A DNA stretch of 64,000 nucleotides from Shewanella waksmanii ATCC BAA-643 (GCF_000518805.1 NZ_JAEH01000008.1:1-64000); one strand, 5' to 3'. Shown: positions 29,867 to 40,500, counted from the first letter of the stretch. Notes: generated from the letters alone by a model not told the origin. Translations and numbers: made by a program.

Positions 29867-31576
29867 TTAGGCTTGTGACTTTAAGAAGTCAATCAGTTGA
29901 TCAAATGGGATATCTTGTTTCTCACCCGTACGACGGTTTTTGTATTCAAATACGCCGTTATCAATGTTGCGATCGCCAATGACAACAACATGAGGTAAAC
30001 CAACCAGCTCCATATCGGCAAACATCACACCTGGGCGTTCTTTGCGATCATCAAATAACACTTCAAAACCCGCATCATTTAAGTCTTGGTAAAGTTGCTC
30101 AGCCATATCCTTAACGCGATGAGATTTGTGCATGTTCATCGGCAGAATACCTACCTTGAAAGGTGCAATCGCATCAGGCCAGATAATACCGCGATCATCA
30201 TGGTTTTGCTCGATAGCGGCAGCAACCATGCGGCTTACACCAACGCCGTAGCAGCCCATTAACAAGGTTTTAGACTTACCATTTTGGTCAAGTACGTTGG
30301 CGTGCATTGCTTCAGAGTAGTTGCTACCCAGTTGGAAAATATGGCCAACTTCAATACCGCGTAAAAGTGCGATAGTGCCTTCGCCACATGGGCTAGGTTC
30401 ACCTTCAATAATATTACGTAAATCAAAGGCTGGTGCTTCTGGTAAGTCACGCTCCCAGTTGATACCAAAGTAATGCTTATCATCTTGGTTTGCGCCAGCG
30501 CCAAAATCGCTCATTATCGCAACGCTATGGTCAACAAATACTGGAATTTCTAAACCGACAGGGCCAATTGATCCTGGTCCGGCGCCAATGACTTTACGGA
30601 TCTCGGCATCGTCTGCAAACTCAAAAGGTGACAGTACTGCATCGATTTTTTCAGCTTTCACTTCGTTGAGTTCATGATCGCCACGGATCACTAAGGCAAC
30701 GAGTGGTGCTTCTTCAGTTGCACCTTTGACGATTAAGGTTTTTACCGTCTTTTCGATGGCAATGTCATGTTGCTCAACCAGCTCAGCGATAGTTTTAGCA
30801 TTGGGCGTGTCGACTAAAGTCATGTCGCTGCTCGCAGCTTGACGAGTCGCTGTGGGTAACGGCGCTTCACATTTTTCGATGTTTGCCGCGTAATCGCTAG
30901 CCGTTGAGTAGGCAATAAGATCTTCACCACTATTGGCCAACACGTGGAACTCATGGGATAAGCTACCACCGATAGAGCCGGTATCGGCCATTACTGGACG
31001 ATATTCAAGCCCAAGACGACTAAGAATATTACAATAACCTTGGAACATCGCTTCATAGGTTTCATCCATACACGCTTGATCTAAGTGGAAAGAATAAGCA
31101 TCTTTCATCAAGAATTCACGTGAGCGCATGACACCAAAGCGCGGACGAACTTCATCGCGGAATTTGGTTTGGATCTGATACAAATTCAAAGGCAACTGCT
31201 TGTATGAGTTAACTTCTTTACGAATGATATCAGTGATCACTTCTTCATGGGTTGGACCTAAAACAAAATCACGGTTATGACGATCTTGGAAGCGCAGCAG
31301 CTCAGGGCCAAATTTTTCAAAACGACCCGTCTCTTGCCATAAGTCGGCTGGTTGCACCATAGGCATTAGGATCTCAACCGCACCTGCTTTGTTCATCTCT
31401 TCACGAACGATGGCTTCAACTTTACGTAATACACGTAAACCTGTCGGCAACCAGCTATATAGGCCAGAAGCGTTGCGGCGGATCATACCGGCACGAAGCA
31501 TTAATTGATGACTGATCACCTCAGCATTTGCTGGGGTTTCTTTTTGTGTTGAAAGCAGGTACTTGCTAACTCGCAT
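29867..31576 (-). CDS. proS: Prolyl-tRNA synthetase
   Basis: ProS charges tRNA-Pro and edits mischarged alanine. The start is set at the ATG at 31576, giving 569 residues and the family N-terminus [15 protein letters not shown]. An in-frame TTG six bases upstream is not needed. Class II motifs are visible: motif 2 in [32 protein letters not shown], and motif 3 in [13 protein letters not shown]. The bacterial-type INS editing domain lies between about 230 and 390, and an anticodon-binding domain is at the end. In E. coli proS lies next to trmO and rcsF; here 3.5 kb of other genes separate them. Confidence 0.96.
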   Translation of the reverse strand: MRVSKYLLSTQKETPANAEVISHQLMLRAGMIRRNASGLYSWLPTGLRVLRKVEAIVREEMNKAGAVEILMPMVQPADLWQETGRFEKFGPELLRFQDRHNRDFVLGPTHEEVITDIIRKEVNSYKQLPLNLYQIQTKFRDEVRPRFGVMRSREFLMKDAYSFHLDQACMDETYEAMFQGYCNILSRLGLEYRPVMADTGSIGGSLSHEFHVLANSGEDLIAYSTASDYAANIEKCEAPLPTATRQAASSDMTLVDTPNAKTIAELVEQHDIAIEKTVKTLIVKGATEEAPLVALVIRGDHELNEVKAEKIDAVLSPFEFADDAEIRKVIGAGPGSIGPVGLEIPVFVDHSVAIMSDFGAGANQDDKHYFGINWERDLPEAPAFDLRNIIEGEPSPCGEGTIALLRGIEVGHIFQLGSNYSEAMHANVLDQNGKSKTLLMGCYGVGVSRMVAAAIEQNHDDRGIIWPDAIAPFKVGILPMNMHKSHRVKDMAEQLYQDLNDAGFEVLFDDRKERPGVMFADMELVGLPHVVVIGDRNIDNGVFEYKNRRTGEKQDIPFDQLIDFLKSQA

Positions 31577-31883
31577 TCCCAATATCCAGGTTAGAAATAA
31601 ATAGGCCGATATTTTAGCACCGTTAGCGCCTATGTCACCTAGTTTATTGGCGGCTTAGCACCGCAAGCTGAGAAGTCTCAGTCCTAGGTTAATGAGGCAA
31701 TCGATTATCGTCGAGAAATTGTTACAAAAGCGACTTTGTTGTCGCGCCAAATTAGGGTAACTTAAATGAAGGTGGCAGCGACTTAACTAATTTTTTCAGT
31801 CACATAGGATTTGGTTAAGCTTGGACAGTTGATTGGCAAGGCATGAGAGTGAATAACCCTGTGTTAGGGAAAGGAGTGGATAA
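31577..31883. other. Gene-free divergent region between proS and the GNAT pair
   Basis: These 307 bp must hold the proS promoter (minus) and the promoter of the acetyltransferase pair (plus). AAAGGAG sits ahead of the first acetyltransferase start. I see no strong hairpin, operator-like palindrome or small gene. Confidence 0.4.
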
Positions 31884-32315
31884 ATGGAATATCAAATTAC
31901 TGAAGATATTGCGCAGATGGATATCGATTTGATCCACCAAGTGATCAGCAGTAGCTATTGGGCCAATTCTATCCCAAGGGAAACATTGGAGCGTAGTATG
32001 CAAAACTCGCTGTGTTTTGCTCTGCTAAATAGTGCTGAACACACAGTTGGGTTTGCCCGGGTGATTACCGATAAAGCCACGTTTGCTTACCTTGCAGATG
32101 TGTTTGTATTGCAGCAATACCGCAATAACGGCTTAAGTAAGCAGCTGATGGCCTACATTGGTGCACATCCACAGTTACAGGGGTTACGGCGACAAATGCT
32201 TGCCACACGGGACGCCCACGGGCTTTACGCCCAATTTGGTTTTGAGCCGGTGCCTAACCCAGAAATTTTAATGCAAAAATGGCAACCCAATATTTATCAG
32301 GACAGCGATAAATGA
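31884..32315 (+). CDS. GNAT-family N-acetyltransferase
   Basis: This 143-residue protein is a small GNAT fold. It has a beta-strand pair ending in FARVITDKATFAYLADVFV, the acetyl-CoA pyrophosphate-binding motif in QQYRNNGLSKQLM near residue 80, and the C-terminal YAQFGFEPV strand. The acceptor substrate cannot be inferred. AAAGGAG lies 8-9 nt before the ATG. The stop codon overlaps the next gene start by four bases (ATGA), so the two acetyltransferases are translated together. Confidence 0.87.
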   Translation: MEYQITEDIAQMDIDLIHQVISSSYWANSIPRETLERSMQNSLCFALLNSAEHTVGFARVITDKATFAYLADVFVLQQYRNNGLSKQLMAYIGAHPQLQGLRRQMLATRDAHGLYAQFGFEPVPNPEILMQKWQPNIYQDSDK

Positions 32316-32809
32316 CCGTTAATATTCAAGTTAGACACAGCAGTGACAGCGATATTGCAGCCATTAAGGCCATTTATGCGCAACCTTCGTGCTATGCCAA
32401 TACGTTGCAATTGCCACACCCCAGTTTTGAGCAATGGCAAGCGCGATTATCAGGAACCCATGAACATTTTTATTCATTAGTGGCTGAAGTTGAGGGGGCG
32501 GTAGTGGGGCAACTAGGCATGGAAGTTTTTGCCAGCCCTAGGCGCAAACATGTCGCCAATATCGGTATGGCCGTCGATGAAAATCATCGTGGCCAGCAAG
32601 TGGGTGAGGCACTCATGCAACAAGCTGTTGAATTGGCAAATGACTGGCTGGCAATCACTCGTATTGAGCTGGAAGTTTATACCGATAACCACGCTGCTAT
32701 TAGCCTATATCAGCGATTTGGCTTTGTTATTGAAGGTACCGCTAAAGCGTATGCGTTTCGTGGCGGTGAATTTATTGATGCCCACCTGATGGCCAAAGTT
32801 GGCCGTTAA
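32312..32809 (+). CDS. aaaT: GNAT-family L-amino acid N-acetyltransferase, AaaT/YhhY-like
   Basis: The 165-residue protein resembles E. coli YhhY (AaaT), which acetylates L-phenylalanine and L-methionine. Shared segments that I recognise are NTLQLPHPS near residue 30, PRRKHVANIGMAVD near 77, and the C-terminal FGFVIEGTAKAYAFRGGEF. The acetyl-CoA loop is ENHRGQQVGEALM. It overlaps the preceding GNAT gene by 4 bp. The substrate assignment rests on recalled similarity and is an inference. Confidence 0.82.
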   Translation: MTVNIQVRHSSDSDIAAIKAIYAQPSCYANTLQLPHPSFEQWQARLSGTHEHFYSLVAEVEGAVVGQLGMEVFASPRRKHVANIGMAVDENHRGQQVGEALMQQAVELANDWLAITRIELEVYTDNHAAISLYQRFGFVIEGTAKAYAFRGGEFIDAHLMAKVGR

Positions 32810-32825
32810 TCGTTTCTGTAAAAGC

Positions 32826-32856
32826 CTTGTAATGAGCCACAGTTGCTCATTGCAAG
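32826..32856 (+). terminator. Hairpin after the GNAT pair
   Basis: A 12-bp stem with one wobble pair (32826-32837 with 32845-32856, loop CACAGTT) lies 16 nt past the stop codon. A TTTTTT run comes only about 18 nt later, so it is a weak terminator candidate. Confidence 0.4.
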
Positions 32857-33079
32857 CGAGCTAGTCTGCGATAATTTTTTACATTTCTTATGCCACTACC
32901 GTTTGCGTTAGCTTAGATGGTAATGGTGCTATTACGCTGAAAAATATCGTAATAATCCAGCAGCTTTCCATTAATGTGTTACCATTTGTTGGTGGTATGT
33001 AAATAAGCGTGACTTAAGTGTGCTGCCAGCATGTGCACAATAAGATTGTTAATGTGTTTGTTCCGATTAAGGGTATTTT

Positions 33080-34381
33080 ATGAGACTGACTCCAATTGCG
33101 ACTGCGTTGATGGCTTCGCTGTGTGTTTTGCCAGTGTTAGCTGATGAGAACAATGGCCTTGAAGACAATGATATTAACCGCTCAGTTAATGACTCGATTG
33201 TAAAAGCCGGTGATATGCTACAAATATTACTGCCGGCAACGGGTTATTTTGCTGCTTGGTTACATGATGATTTTGAAGGTGCTAAACAGTTGACCTATGC
33301 GACGTTAAGCACCCAGTTGATTATTCATGGTGTTAAAGAAGGGGTTGGACGTAAACGCCCGAATGAGAGTAGCTGGAACTCTTTCCCGTCAGGGCATACA
33401 GGTGCAGCCTTTTCTGGGGCAGCCTTCTTACAAAGTCGATATGGTGCATATTGGGGAATTCCCGCCTATGCGGCAGCTACATTTGTCGGCGCAAGTCGTA
33501 TTCATGGCAATCGTCACTATGCGGGTGATGTTGTCGCTGGTGGCGCCACGGCGTTTTTGATGAATCAATATTTTGTCTCTCCTTATCGCACTGAAGGTGT
33601 ATATATCAATGCAACACCAACCGCAGACGGCATGGCAATGGGGGTGACGGTAACCGGTGAAGCGTTTGAGTCAACTAAGCCAAAGGCGCAAAAAGTTGAG
33701 AAGTTAAAACATCGTTTAGAGTTGGGGATAGGGGCTAACTTTGCTGATAGCTCTGCACAGGCCGGTGCGGCCGAATTTTTGACTAATGATGAACTTATTG
33801 ATGAAGCGCAGCCATTTTCGTACGTGAATTATCAGTATGAGCTTGGCGGTGGTGATTTTATTGAGGCTGAGTTTTTACCATCTGAAACCCGTCGTCGTGG
33901 TGTGGTTGCGAAAGACTTTACCGTGGATGGTGTCGAATATCGTGTCGGTGATGAGGTGTTGACTGCGTTTCGCCATTGGGTATTAGGCGGAAACGTTTAT
34001 AAAGGTTTGTCATTAACTGATAGCCTGCAGCTGGATATTGGACTAGGCCTTTATGTACATTTGATTGGGCTTGATGTTGATCTTGATGATGGCGGCGGAC
34101 GCTATTCAGATGATGAAGATTGGAAGGCGTTACCAGCGGGTACTGCCAAATTGAATTGGAACATGAGTGAGAGCTTTTCGCTGCAAACCAATTTACAGTA
34201 TCAAACTTGGGAAAGTGACAGTCATTTAGTCGCTGAAGCAGGTATTAGGTACCAGTTAAACAAAGCTTGGGATATCGGCGTAAAATATAGCTATACCCAA
34301 ACCGAATTAGATCAAAAAACCAGCTTTTTATATGATTATGATAGCAGTAGCGTAGTACTTACTTTTGCTAATCGATTTTAA
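33080..34381 (+). CDS. PAP2-family phosphatase fused to a C-terminal outer-membrane beta-barrel-like domain
   Basis: The 433-residue protein starts with a signal peptide (cleavage near VLADENN, about 21). A PAP2 acid phosphatase domain follows with all three motifs: KX6RP at 86-94, PSGH at 103-106, and SRX5HX3D at 139-150. Such enzymes dephosphorylate lipid phosphates or diphosphates. From about residue 205 the sequence changes to alternating amphipathic strands (for example LELGIGANF, LQLDIGLGLYVHLIG, FSLQTNLQYQTW) and ends with Phe (VVLTFANRF), typical of outer-membrane barrels. I infer periplasmic catalysis tethered to the outer membrane. AAGGG lies upstream of the ATG. Confidence 0.86.
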   Translation: MRLTPIATALMASLCVLPVLADENNGLEDNDINRSVNDSIVKAGDMLQILLPATGYFAAWLHDDFEGAKQLTYATLSTQLIIHGVKEGVGRKRPNESSWNSFPSGHTGAAFSGAAFLQSRYGAYWGIPAYAAATFVGASRIHGNRHYAGDVVAGGATAFLMNQYFVSPYRTEGVYINATPTADGMAMGVTVTGEAFESTKPKAQKVEKLKHRLELGIGANFADSSAQAGAAEFLTNDELIDEAQPFSYVNYQYELGGGDFIEAEFLPSETRRRGVVAKDFTVDGVEYRVGDEVLTAFRHWVLGGNVYKGLSLTDSLQLDIGLGLYVHLIGLDVDLDDGGGRYSDDEDWKALPAGTAKLNWNMSESFSLQTNLQYQTWESDSHLVAEAGIRYQLNKAWDIGVKYSYTQTELDQKTSFLYDYDSSSVVLTFANRF

Positions 34382-34400
34382 GTCGATATAGTAAATAACA

Positions 34401-34427
34401 GGCCAAACAGTGTGTTTGGCCTTTTTT
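34401..34427 (+). terminator. Rho-independent terminator of the PAP2 fusion gene
   Basis: A 9-bp perfect stem (34401-34409 with 34413-34421, loop GTG) is followed by six T, 20 nt after the stop codon. Confidence 0.87.
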
Positions 34428-34442
34428 ATGCAATTAATTGAC

Positions 34443-35072
34443 TTACTTGTCGCGCCTATCGCCGATTATTCTCGCCGGATTACCCGCCACAATGGCATAC
34501 TCAGGCACATCTTTCGTGACGATAGCCCCCATGCCTATGACGGCGCAGTTGCCAATGTTAACTCCGTCCACTATCCCTGCTTGTGCACCGATCCAAACAT
34601 CTGAACCAATGATAATACCCTTTGAGTCAACGACTTGTTGATAGATTGGCTTGTCAGGTGACATGCCATGGTTGAATGCATAAATAGTGACATTATTGGC
34701 AATACGCGTTTGCGAGCCGATAACAATTTTGCCTTTACCACCATCTAGCGAGCAGCCATGGTTAATCGCCACCTCATTACCTAACTCAATCGGTCCGTGA
34801 AGAAAACTGTCGGCGGCAATCATACAACGCTTACCTATAATGATATCGCGTCCGGGTTCGGCAAATAGGTTAACGTTTGGCGCAATGAAACAATCTTCAC
34901 CTATTTGCACCGTTTCTAGGGCTGAAAGCTGTTGTTGAATTTGCTGTTGCCAAGGTTTAGCCCAGTTTAAATGTTTGGCTTTTAATGAAAAGTATAGCCA
35001 CGGCATGTAAGCGAGGCGACGCTTATGTTGGCCTTGATAGTCGATATTGCTGCTTTCATTACTGCTCATCAT
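34443..35072 (-). CDS. Hexapeptide-repeat (left-handed beta-helix) acyl/acetyltransferase
   Basis: The 209-residue protein has about 70 N-terminal residues without a clear match. Repeated hexads then run from about 65 ([28 protein letters not shown]), and a maltose/galactoside acetyltransferase-type C-terminal segment follows ([39 protein letters not shown]). It should transfer an acetyl or acyl group to a sugar or lipid acceptor that cannot be named. Two adjacent ATG codons (35072 and 35069) are possible starts. It lies 18 bp downstream of trmO in the same direction. Confidence 0.85.
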   Translation of the reverse strand: MMSSNESSNIDYQGQHKRRLAYMPWLYFSLKAKHLNWAKPWQQQIQQQLSALETVQIGEDCFIAPNVNLFAEPGRDIIIGKRCMIAADSFLHGPIELGNEVAINHGCSLDGGKGKIVIGSQTRIANNVTIYAFNHGMSPDKPIYQQVVDSKGIIIGSDVWIGAQAGIVDGVNIGNCAVIGMGAIVTKDVPEYAIVAGNPARIIGDRRDK

Positions 35073-35090
35073 AATGTCTATTTACCAAAG

Positions 35091-35804
35091 TTAACACTGA
35101 CCCGGGCGAATCGCCTCCACGATGATCTGCTCATCGATAACACGCCATAATATATCTAAATCATACAGTGCGACCTGATATTGTTTGTCATCCTGTTTAG
35201 CCTGCTTATAAGCTGGCCTTGGGTCTTGTCCTAGCACTTGTTCAATCAACATAAGTAACTGTGGATAGCGACTTTCGGCGGCTAAGGCGGCAGATTTGGC
35301 ACTATCGGTAAAGCGCACCGCTAAGGTATGTGGCGCTTCATGGGCAATCCCGCCTTGTGCGTTAGCAATTGCATCGGAAAAAGGGATATAAGGTTTGATA
35401 TCTAATATGGGAGTACCATCAAGCAGATCCATTGCGCCAATGCCTAATCGTACTTTGCCGTTGACCTGGCTTATGTCACGCAATTCAACCACAGACTGGC
35501 CAATACCATTGGGTCTAAAGGTTGAGCGAGTAGCAAACACACCGAGCTTTTCATTGCCGCCTAGCCTAGGTGGACGCACAGTGGTTTTCCAGCCTTGAGC
35601 CAAGTTCTCATGAAAACTGAATAATAGCCAAATGTGCGAGTATTGCTCCAAGCCCCTGACCGCATCGATATGATTAAATGGTGCTTGGAGTTCAATATAT
35701 CCATGGGCTGCTTTTACTAACCCCGGCTGGCGTGGGATACCAAATTTCTGTTTGTAGGGGGTATGGCAAATCGCCACCGCTTGCACTTGATTGGTGAATG
35801 TCAT
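35091..35804 (-). CDS. trmO: tRNA (t6A37) N6-methyltransferase TrmO (TsaA/YaeB)
   Basis: TrmO uses S-adenosylmethionine to methylate t6A37 in tRNA-Thr(GGU), improving decoding. The 237-residue protein matches the UPF0066/TsaA family with PRQPGLVKAAHGYIELQ near residue 24, GLEQYSHIWLLFSFH near 50, RPPRLGGNEKLGVFATRSTF and RPNGIGQSVVEL. The C-terminal domain (160-237) is also present. rcsF lies 21 bp upstream in the same direction, the same pairing as in E. coli. Confidence 0.93.
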   Translation of the reverse strand: MTFTNQVQAVAICHTPYKQKFGIPRQPGLVKAAHGYIELQAPFNHIDAVRGLEQYSHIWLLFSFHENLAQGWKTTVRPPRLGGNEKLGVFATRSTFRPNGIGQSVVELRDISQVNGKVRLGIGAMDLLDGTPILDIKPYIPFSDAIANAQGGIAHEAPHTLAVRFTDSAKSAALAAESRYPQLLMLIEQVLGQDPRPAYKQAKQDDKQYQVALYDLDILWRVIDEQIIVEAIRPGQC

Positions 35805-35825
35805 TGGGTTGATTACGCGCCAAGT

Positions 35826-36209
35826 TTACTGTTCGGTGGTGTTTAATGAGATGGCTTGCGCGACACAAAAAGCTCGGCTATAACAGCTCTCGGTACGCTC
35901 TTCAAACAACATGCACTTTTTAACTATCATGCCATTGGCACCTTTGTCGGCTGCAGCTCTGCGGGCAATAGTGCGGGCTTCAACAATCGATGCAGGTGCA
36001 TCGTTAAGGCTGATTTGGCATGTCTCGCCTTCAACCATACCTTTTAGCTCATAGGGAGTTCGAGGTTGCTCGCCCTCATTGAATACGCTGACATCAGATG
36101 CTTTAAAGTACTCATCAATGGCTTCGCCGTTGAGGTTGCTATTAAAGGTATAATTACCTGCACATGCACTCAATAACAGGGTACACAGCAAAGGAAGGGT
36201 GATTTTCAT
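35826..36209 (-). CDS. rcsF: RcsF-like outer-membrane stress-sensor lipoprotein
   Basis: The 127-residue precursor has a lipoprotein signal with lipobox LSAC and Cys16. Downstream it has the RcsF pattern of four cysteines, Cys64, Cys99, Cys109 and Cys115 (ETCQIS, KKCMLF, SCYSRAFC), which in E. coli RcsF form two disulfides. In enteric bacteria RcsF senses envelope damage and signals to the Rcs phosphorelay, and it threads through BamA-assembled porins. Its place next to trmO supports orthology. Whether an Rcs relay exists in this organism cannot be seen here. Confidence 0.85.
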   Translation of the reverse strand: MKITLPLLCTLLLSACAGNYTFNSNLNGEAIDEYFKASDVSVFNEGEQPRTPYELKGMVEGETCQISLNDAPASIVEARTIARRAAADKGANGMIVKKCMLFEERTESCYSRAFCVAQAISLNTTEQ

Positions 36210-36240
36210 ATAAGCATCCGTGATGAGGTTCGGTTAAAGG

Positions 36241-36264
36241 AAGCCGCCTACATTTAGGCGGCTT
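36241..36264 (-). terminator. Hairpin after the amidohydrolase-like pair
   Basis: A 10-bp perfect stem (36241-36250 with 36255-36264, loop CATT) lies just after the 424-residue amidohydrolase-like gene and before rcsF. The downstream sequence on the minus strand is CCTTTAACC, so the T-run is short. Confidence 0.6.
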
Positions 36265-36273
36265 GGTAAAATT

Positions 36274-37548
36274 CTACCGTTTTAGATACTTTTGATAAAG
36301 CTGTTGATGGCGATTATTAAGATCAATTTGACGACCATCGATAAATAGCTGCTCTATGCGACTGGTCATAGGATCAAGTAGGTCACCTTCTGCAATGATC
36401 ACATTGCCACGATAGCCGCTGGCTATATCACCCATATCGGTCACACCAAGTATCTTAGCTGCATCTAAAGTGATGGATTTTAATGCTTGCTGTTGGGTCA
36501 AACCATAGGCTGCCGCTTGCCCTGCTGCATAAGGAAGGTTACGACTGTTCCAATCTGAGCTAAAACCTAAAGCAAAAGGTATTTCAGCCTCTGCGAGTAA
36601 AGAGGGGATTTTAAAGCTCATCTCTAAAGGTTCATCATGGCGCATTGGTAGACTAAAGGTACGGGTGTAAACCACGCTGGCATTAACTTCATTAAGCAGA
36701 TCAGCCAGTCGCCAACTGTCATAACCGCCGACAATGACCAACTTAAAATCATATTGCTTGGCTAACGCAACAGCTTCTTCTATTTGCAGCTGTTTATTTG
36801 CATGCACAAATAGTTGCGCTTGGCGCTGGTAAAGTGGCTGCAGCGCTTGCCAACGTAAATCGATTTTACTGACTTGCTTATCACGGTTTGCTAGGTGATA
36901 GCGTTGACCGTCGGCGAACATCTGCTCAATCTGTTTCAGCTGCTGCTGGTACTCATCGAGCTGTTCTTTGCGCTTGTCTTTATCTTGAGATAAGCGACGA
37001 ATTGACGGCCAGTATAAATGAAACCCTTGAGTTGCGGGTACGAGTGCATCTTCAATTGTCCAACTATCTAATGACACTAATGAAGACTGACCGGCTAATA
37101 GATCACCTTGAGGCACCACTTGTGCATGGGTGATACCATTAACCCGCACGGTAGGGATAATTTCAGAATCAGGGTTGTAGGCGCTGACGGCGATGATCTG
37201 CGGATTACTTTGACCAACCTCGTAGACATCATTGCTGGGACGCATCATTTCAACTTCAACTAAACCTAAGCTGGTATCGAGTGCAATAACCCCTGGATAA
37301 ACCTGCTTATTAGTGGCGTCGATGACAGTGGCATCTGCGGCGTTAAGGGTCGGGCCAACAGCAGTAATTTTACCCTGTTGAATCAACACATCTGTATTAG
37401 TTAACACACCCTTAGAAGGTGAGTGGACCGTGGCGTTTTTAATTAATATGTCTTGTGTCTGCGCAGGCGCAGGCACCATATCATGGGCAGCGACACTGAG
37501 TGAACTTAGACTGAATACGGCTGCGGCTAAAGAGATAATTGTTTTCAT
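36274..37548 (-). CDS. Amidohydrolase-superfamily protein lacking the HxH metal motif
   Basis: I set the start at the ATG at 37548, whose first base is the last base of the upstream gene's TAA (TAATG), with GGAG 8-9 nt upstream. The product is 424 residues with a signal peptide (MKTIISLAAAVF to about VAAHD). The fold is recognisable from the composite beta-domain (ILIKNATVHSPS, TDVLIQQGKITAVG) and the C-terminal DAAKILGVTDMGDIASGYRGNVIIAEGD. Where active family members have PGxIDxHxH, this one reads YPGVIALDTSLGL, so the two metal-binding histidines are missing. It is likely catalytically inactive, structural, or chemically different. It is coupled to the 1016-residue protein. Confidence 0.83.
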   Translation of the reverse strand: MKTIISLAAAVFSLSSLSVAAHDMVPAPAQTQDILIKNATVHSPSKGVLTNTDVLIQQGKITAVGPTLNAADATVIDATNKQVYPGVIALDTSLGLVEVEMMRPSNDVYEVGQSNPQIIAVSAYNPDSEIIPTVRVNGITHAQVVPQGDLLAGQSSLVSLDSWTIEDALVPATQGFHLYWPSIRRLSQDKDKRKEQLDEYQQQLKQIEQMFADGQRYHLANRDKQVSKIDLRWQALQPLYQRQAQLFVHANKQLQIEEAVALAKQYDFKLVIVGGYDSWRLADLLNEVNASVVYTRTFSLPMRHDEPLEMSFKIPSLLAEAEIPFALGFSSDWNSRNLPYAAGQAAAYGLTQQQALKSITLDAAKILGVTDMGDIASGYRGNVIIAEGDLLDPMTSRIEQLFIDGRQIDLNNRHQQLYQKYLKR

Positions 37549-40500
37549 TATTTTACACTCCCTGCGTGCTGTTGGTCCCAAGCATTGTAATGGGTATCAC
37601 AATGCCATTCGGGTTCTTGTACCAACACTTCAGGTTTACCCATTTCTGTGGTTGCATCTCGGTTAAGAATTTTTTGAATGAGCGCGGCACGCTCTATATC
37701 CATGGCTTGCTGAGCTTGTCGGTTTTGCTGTTTGTCATAGTAGCGTTTACCGTCTATCCAAGTGGATTCAACCGTGGCATAAATCGACAGTGGGTTGTCG
37801 CTCCATAATACGACATCTGCATGTTTGCCTTCCTCAATAGAACCGACATAGTCATCAATACCGAGTTGGATAGCGGGATTAATGGTAACCATGTTCCAGG
37901 CATCCGTTGCACTCATGCCGCAATACATCATTGATTTAGCTGCTTCTTGGTTTAAGCGGCGCTGCATCTCATAGTCATCAGAGTTGATACTGGTCAATAC
38001 CCCTTTGTTTTGCATTAAGCAGGTGTTTTGGGGAATGGCATCGTACACTTCGAATTTATAAGCCCACCAGTCAGAGAAGGTTGATGCATGTGCGCCATGT
38101 TGCGCCATTTCATCCGCTACCTTGTACCCTTCAAGGATGTGAGTGAAGGTATTTGCCTTAAAACCGTATGCTTCAGCTAAACGCAGAAACATCAGGATTT
38201 CAGACTGCACATAGGAATGAATATGTACATCGCGCTCGTCTGCTAACACTTCAGCAATCGCTTCTAGGCGATAATTAGGTTGAGGCGCAATTTGTCGGCG
38301 TTTTTCACTTGAACGCATTTTTGACCAGTCTTGCTTAGATTGTCGATAAGCTTTGGCTTCATTAAATGCTTCTTCAAATAATGACTTCACCCCCATGCGC
38401 GTTTGTGGGAAACGTTCATCGTAGTCATCGCCCCAGTTGCTTTGCTTAACGTTTTCACCCAGTGCAAATTTAATACTCTTTGGTGCTTGCGTCATTTTCA
38501 GCTCGTTGGCACTCACGCCCCAGCGAGTTTTAATTACCTGAGCTTGTCCACCAATCGGATTAGCACTGCCATGTAGTAATTGCGCCGTGGTGACTCCGCC
38601 AGCTAAGGCACGATAAAGTGCAATGGCATCGGGGTCGAGAATATCGCCAATACGGACTTCTGAGGTAATGGCATCGGTAGCTTCATTGGTGCCGCCATTG
38701 ATGGCGATATGCGAATGCTCATCAATGATACCCGCTGTAAGGTGTTTACCCTTTGCATCAATGACTTGATATCCAGAAGGCGTGGAAAGATTTTCGCCAA
38801 CCTCATCTATCTTTCCGCGGGTGATAATGACGTCATGATTGGCTAACACGCCATCAGAGGTCGAGGTCCACACGGTGGCATTCTTGATATGAACTTTTTC
38901 AAGTTCTGGAGCTTGGGTTAAGCCGTAAGCGACATTGGGCTTGGTGACGCTTGATACGTAGTGCGCTTTTTCCGCAGCTTTTACTACCGCAGGTTGCGGC
39001 GCTTTAGGCGAGGCAATACCCGCCACTGGCCACTGTTGATTACTTGAATCTAACATTCTGCCACGGGCGCCTTTATCGTCAAACCACAAGGTAAAACGGC
39101 TGACTCCTGGGTAGCCTGCTTCACTGAGATCACCCGTAAATGTTAATCGACCAGCTTGATAGGCAAGCGCTTTTAGCTCAATACTTTGTTCGCCGCTACT
39201 GAGAGTGCCGCTGAGTTTGTCACCTTGCTTAAGATCTAAACTTAGATTGATATCACCCAACTGTAATAGGTATTGCTGCTCTAAATGAGCATTACGGCTA
39301 TCAATGAGCTGTTGTGGTTGGCCTTGCAGCCAAACCGTGTGGATGGTTCCGTCAGTAAATAGGTTACCTTTAGCAATAACAAAATCGGCCGTATAACCAG
39401 CTTTTAGCTTGCCACTAAACTCTGCAGTGCCCACCATTTCCGCAGCATCTGTGGTTAATGCTGATAGTGCTTGCTCTTCAGATAAGCCCGCTTCGATAGC
39501 GCGGCGAATGCGTGGCCAAAACTCTTCGGCTTCAATACCGTGTTGTGTTAAGGCAAAGGGGATCCCCGCACCGGCTATGACTGCTGGGTTAGCAGGAGCA
39601 CGTTCCCAATGTCTCAATAGTGATAATGGAATATCACGTTCGCTGTCGGTATCAGTAATATGCGGGGCGGCCGGGAAGTTGAGCGGTAATACTAGGCTAT
39701 ATTGGTTGGCCTTTATCTCATCGACTCGGGCATATTCTCGACCATTACCCACCAAGGTGCCGTTAATCTTTGCTTCTTTTAATAAGGTACTTGCGCGCAA
39801 TAGATTATTGAGATTGCGGGTTTCAAATAGAACATGTTCTTTGTCAATATTGGTTAGGTTGGCTAATGCAGCATTATATTCAATATTGTTTTTTGCTTGT
39901 TTGGAATGGGCTTTATCGATATTAGCTTTATACCACTGCACATCTGAAAATGTCTGTCTTATAAGCGCAATACTGCCCATCAATGAGTTGGGGTAGTCTT
40001 GAATTGAGCTGCCTTTATCAAAGGCCATTAAATGGCTCGCTGATGCGTTATAAATCACCTCATTTGCTTTTTTATCCGCCAAGGATATGGTCGCGCCGCG
40101 GCCACGAAAAATACCATCATGAATACCAGCTTGCACCGACGTGAAGCCGTTATTGATCCACGCTTTAGCGCTGTCTTTATCTGGGTATATATAGTCGACC
40201 CAGTTTTGCTGTGAGTGGATAGCACCGTTTGCGGCATTGCCGCCAATACGTTTGATATCCGTCACCGGACCAGAGCTTGATTGTTCGGGATACTGGTAAT
40301 CAACGCCGTACTCAGTAAAGGGATCGATAAAGCCGGGATAAATAGTATATCCGCGCATATCCACCACGTACGCTCCTTGAGGAACCTCATTGTCTTTTAC
40401 CACTGCTTTGATTTTGTTGTTCTCAATAATAAGCGTGGCATTATCAAGCTGCTTACCTGGCTCGAGCATTAACCTAGCATGGGTTAGCGCCGTGAGTTTT

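Noticed and set aside
39409..39996. 195-codon plus-strand frame opposite the 1016-residue amidohydrolase
   Set aside because: It is antisense to a continuous, family-like coding region. Its composition is typical of a reverse-strand artefact.
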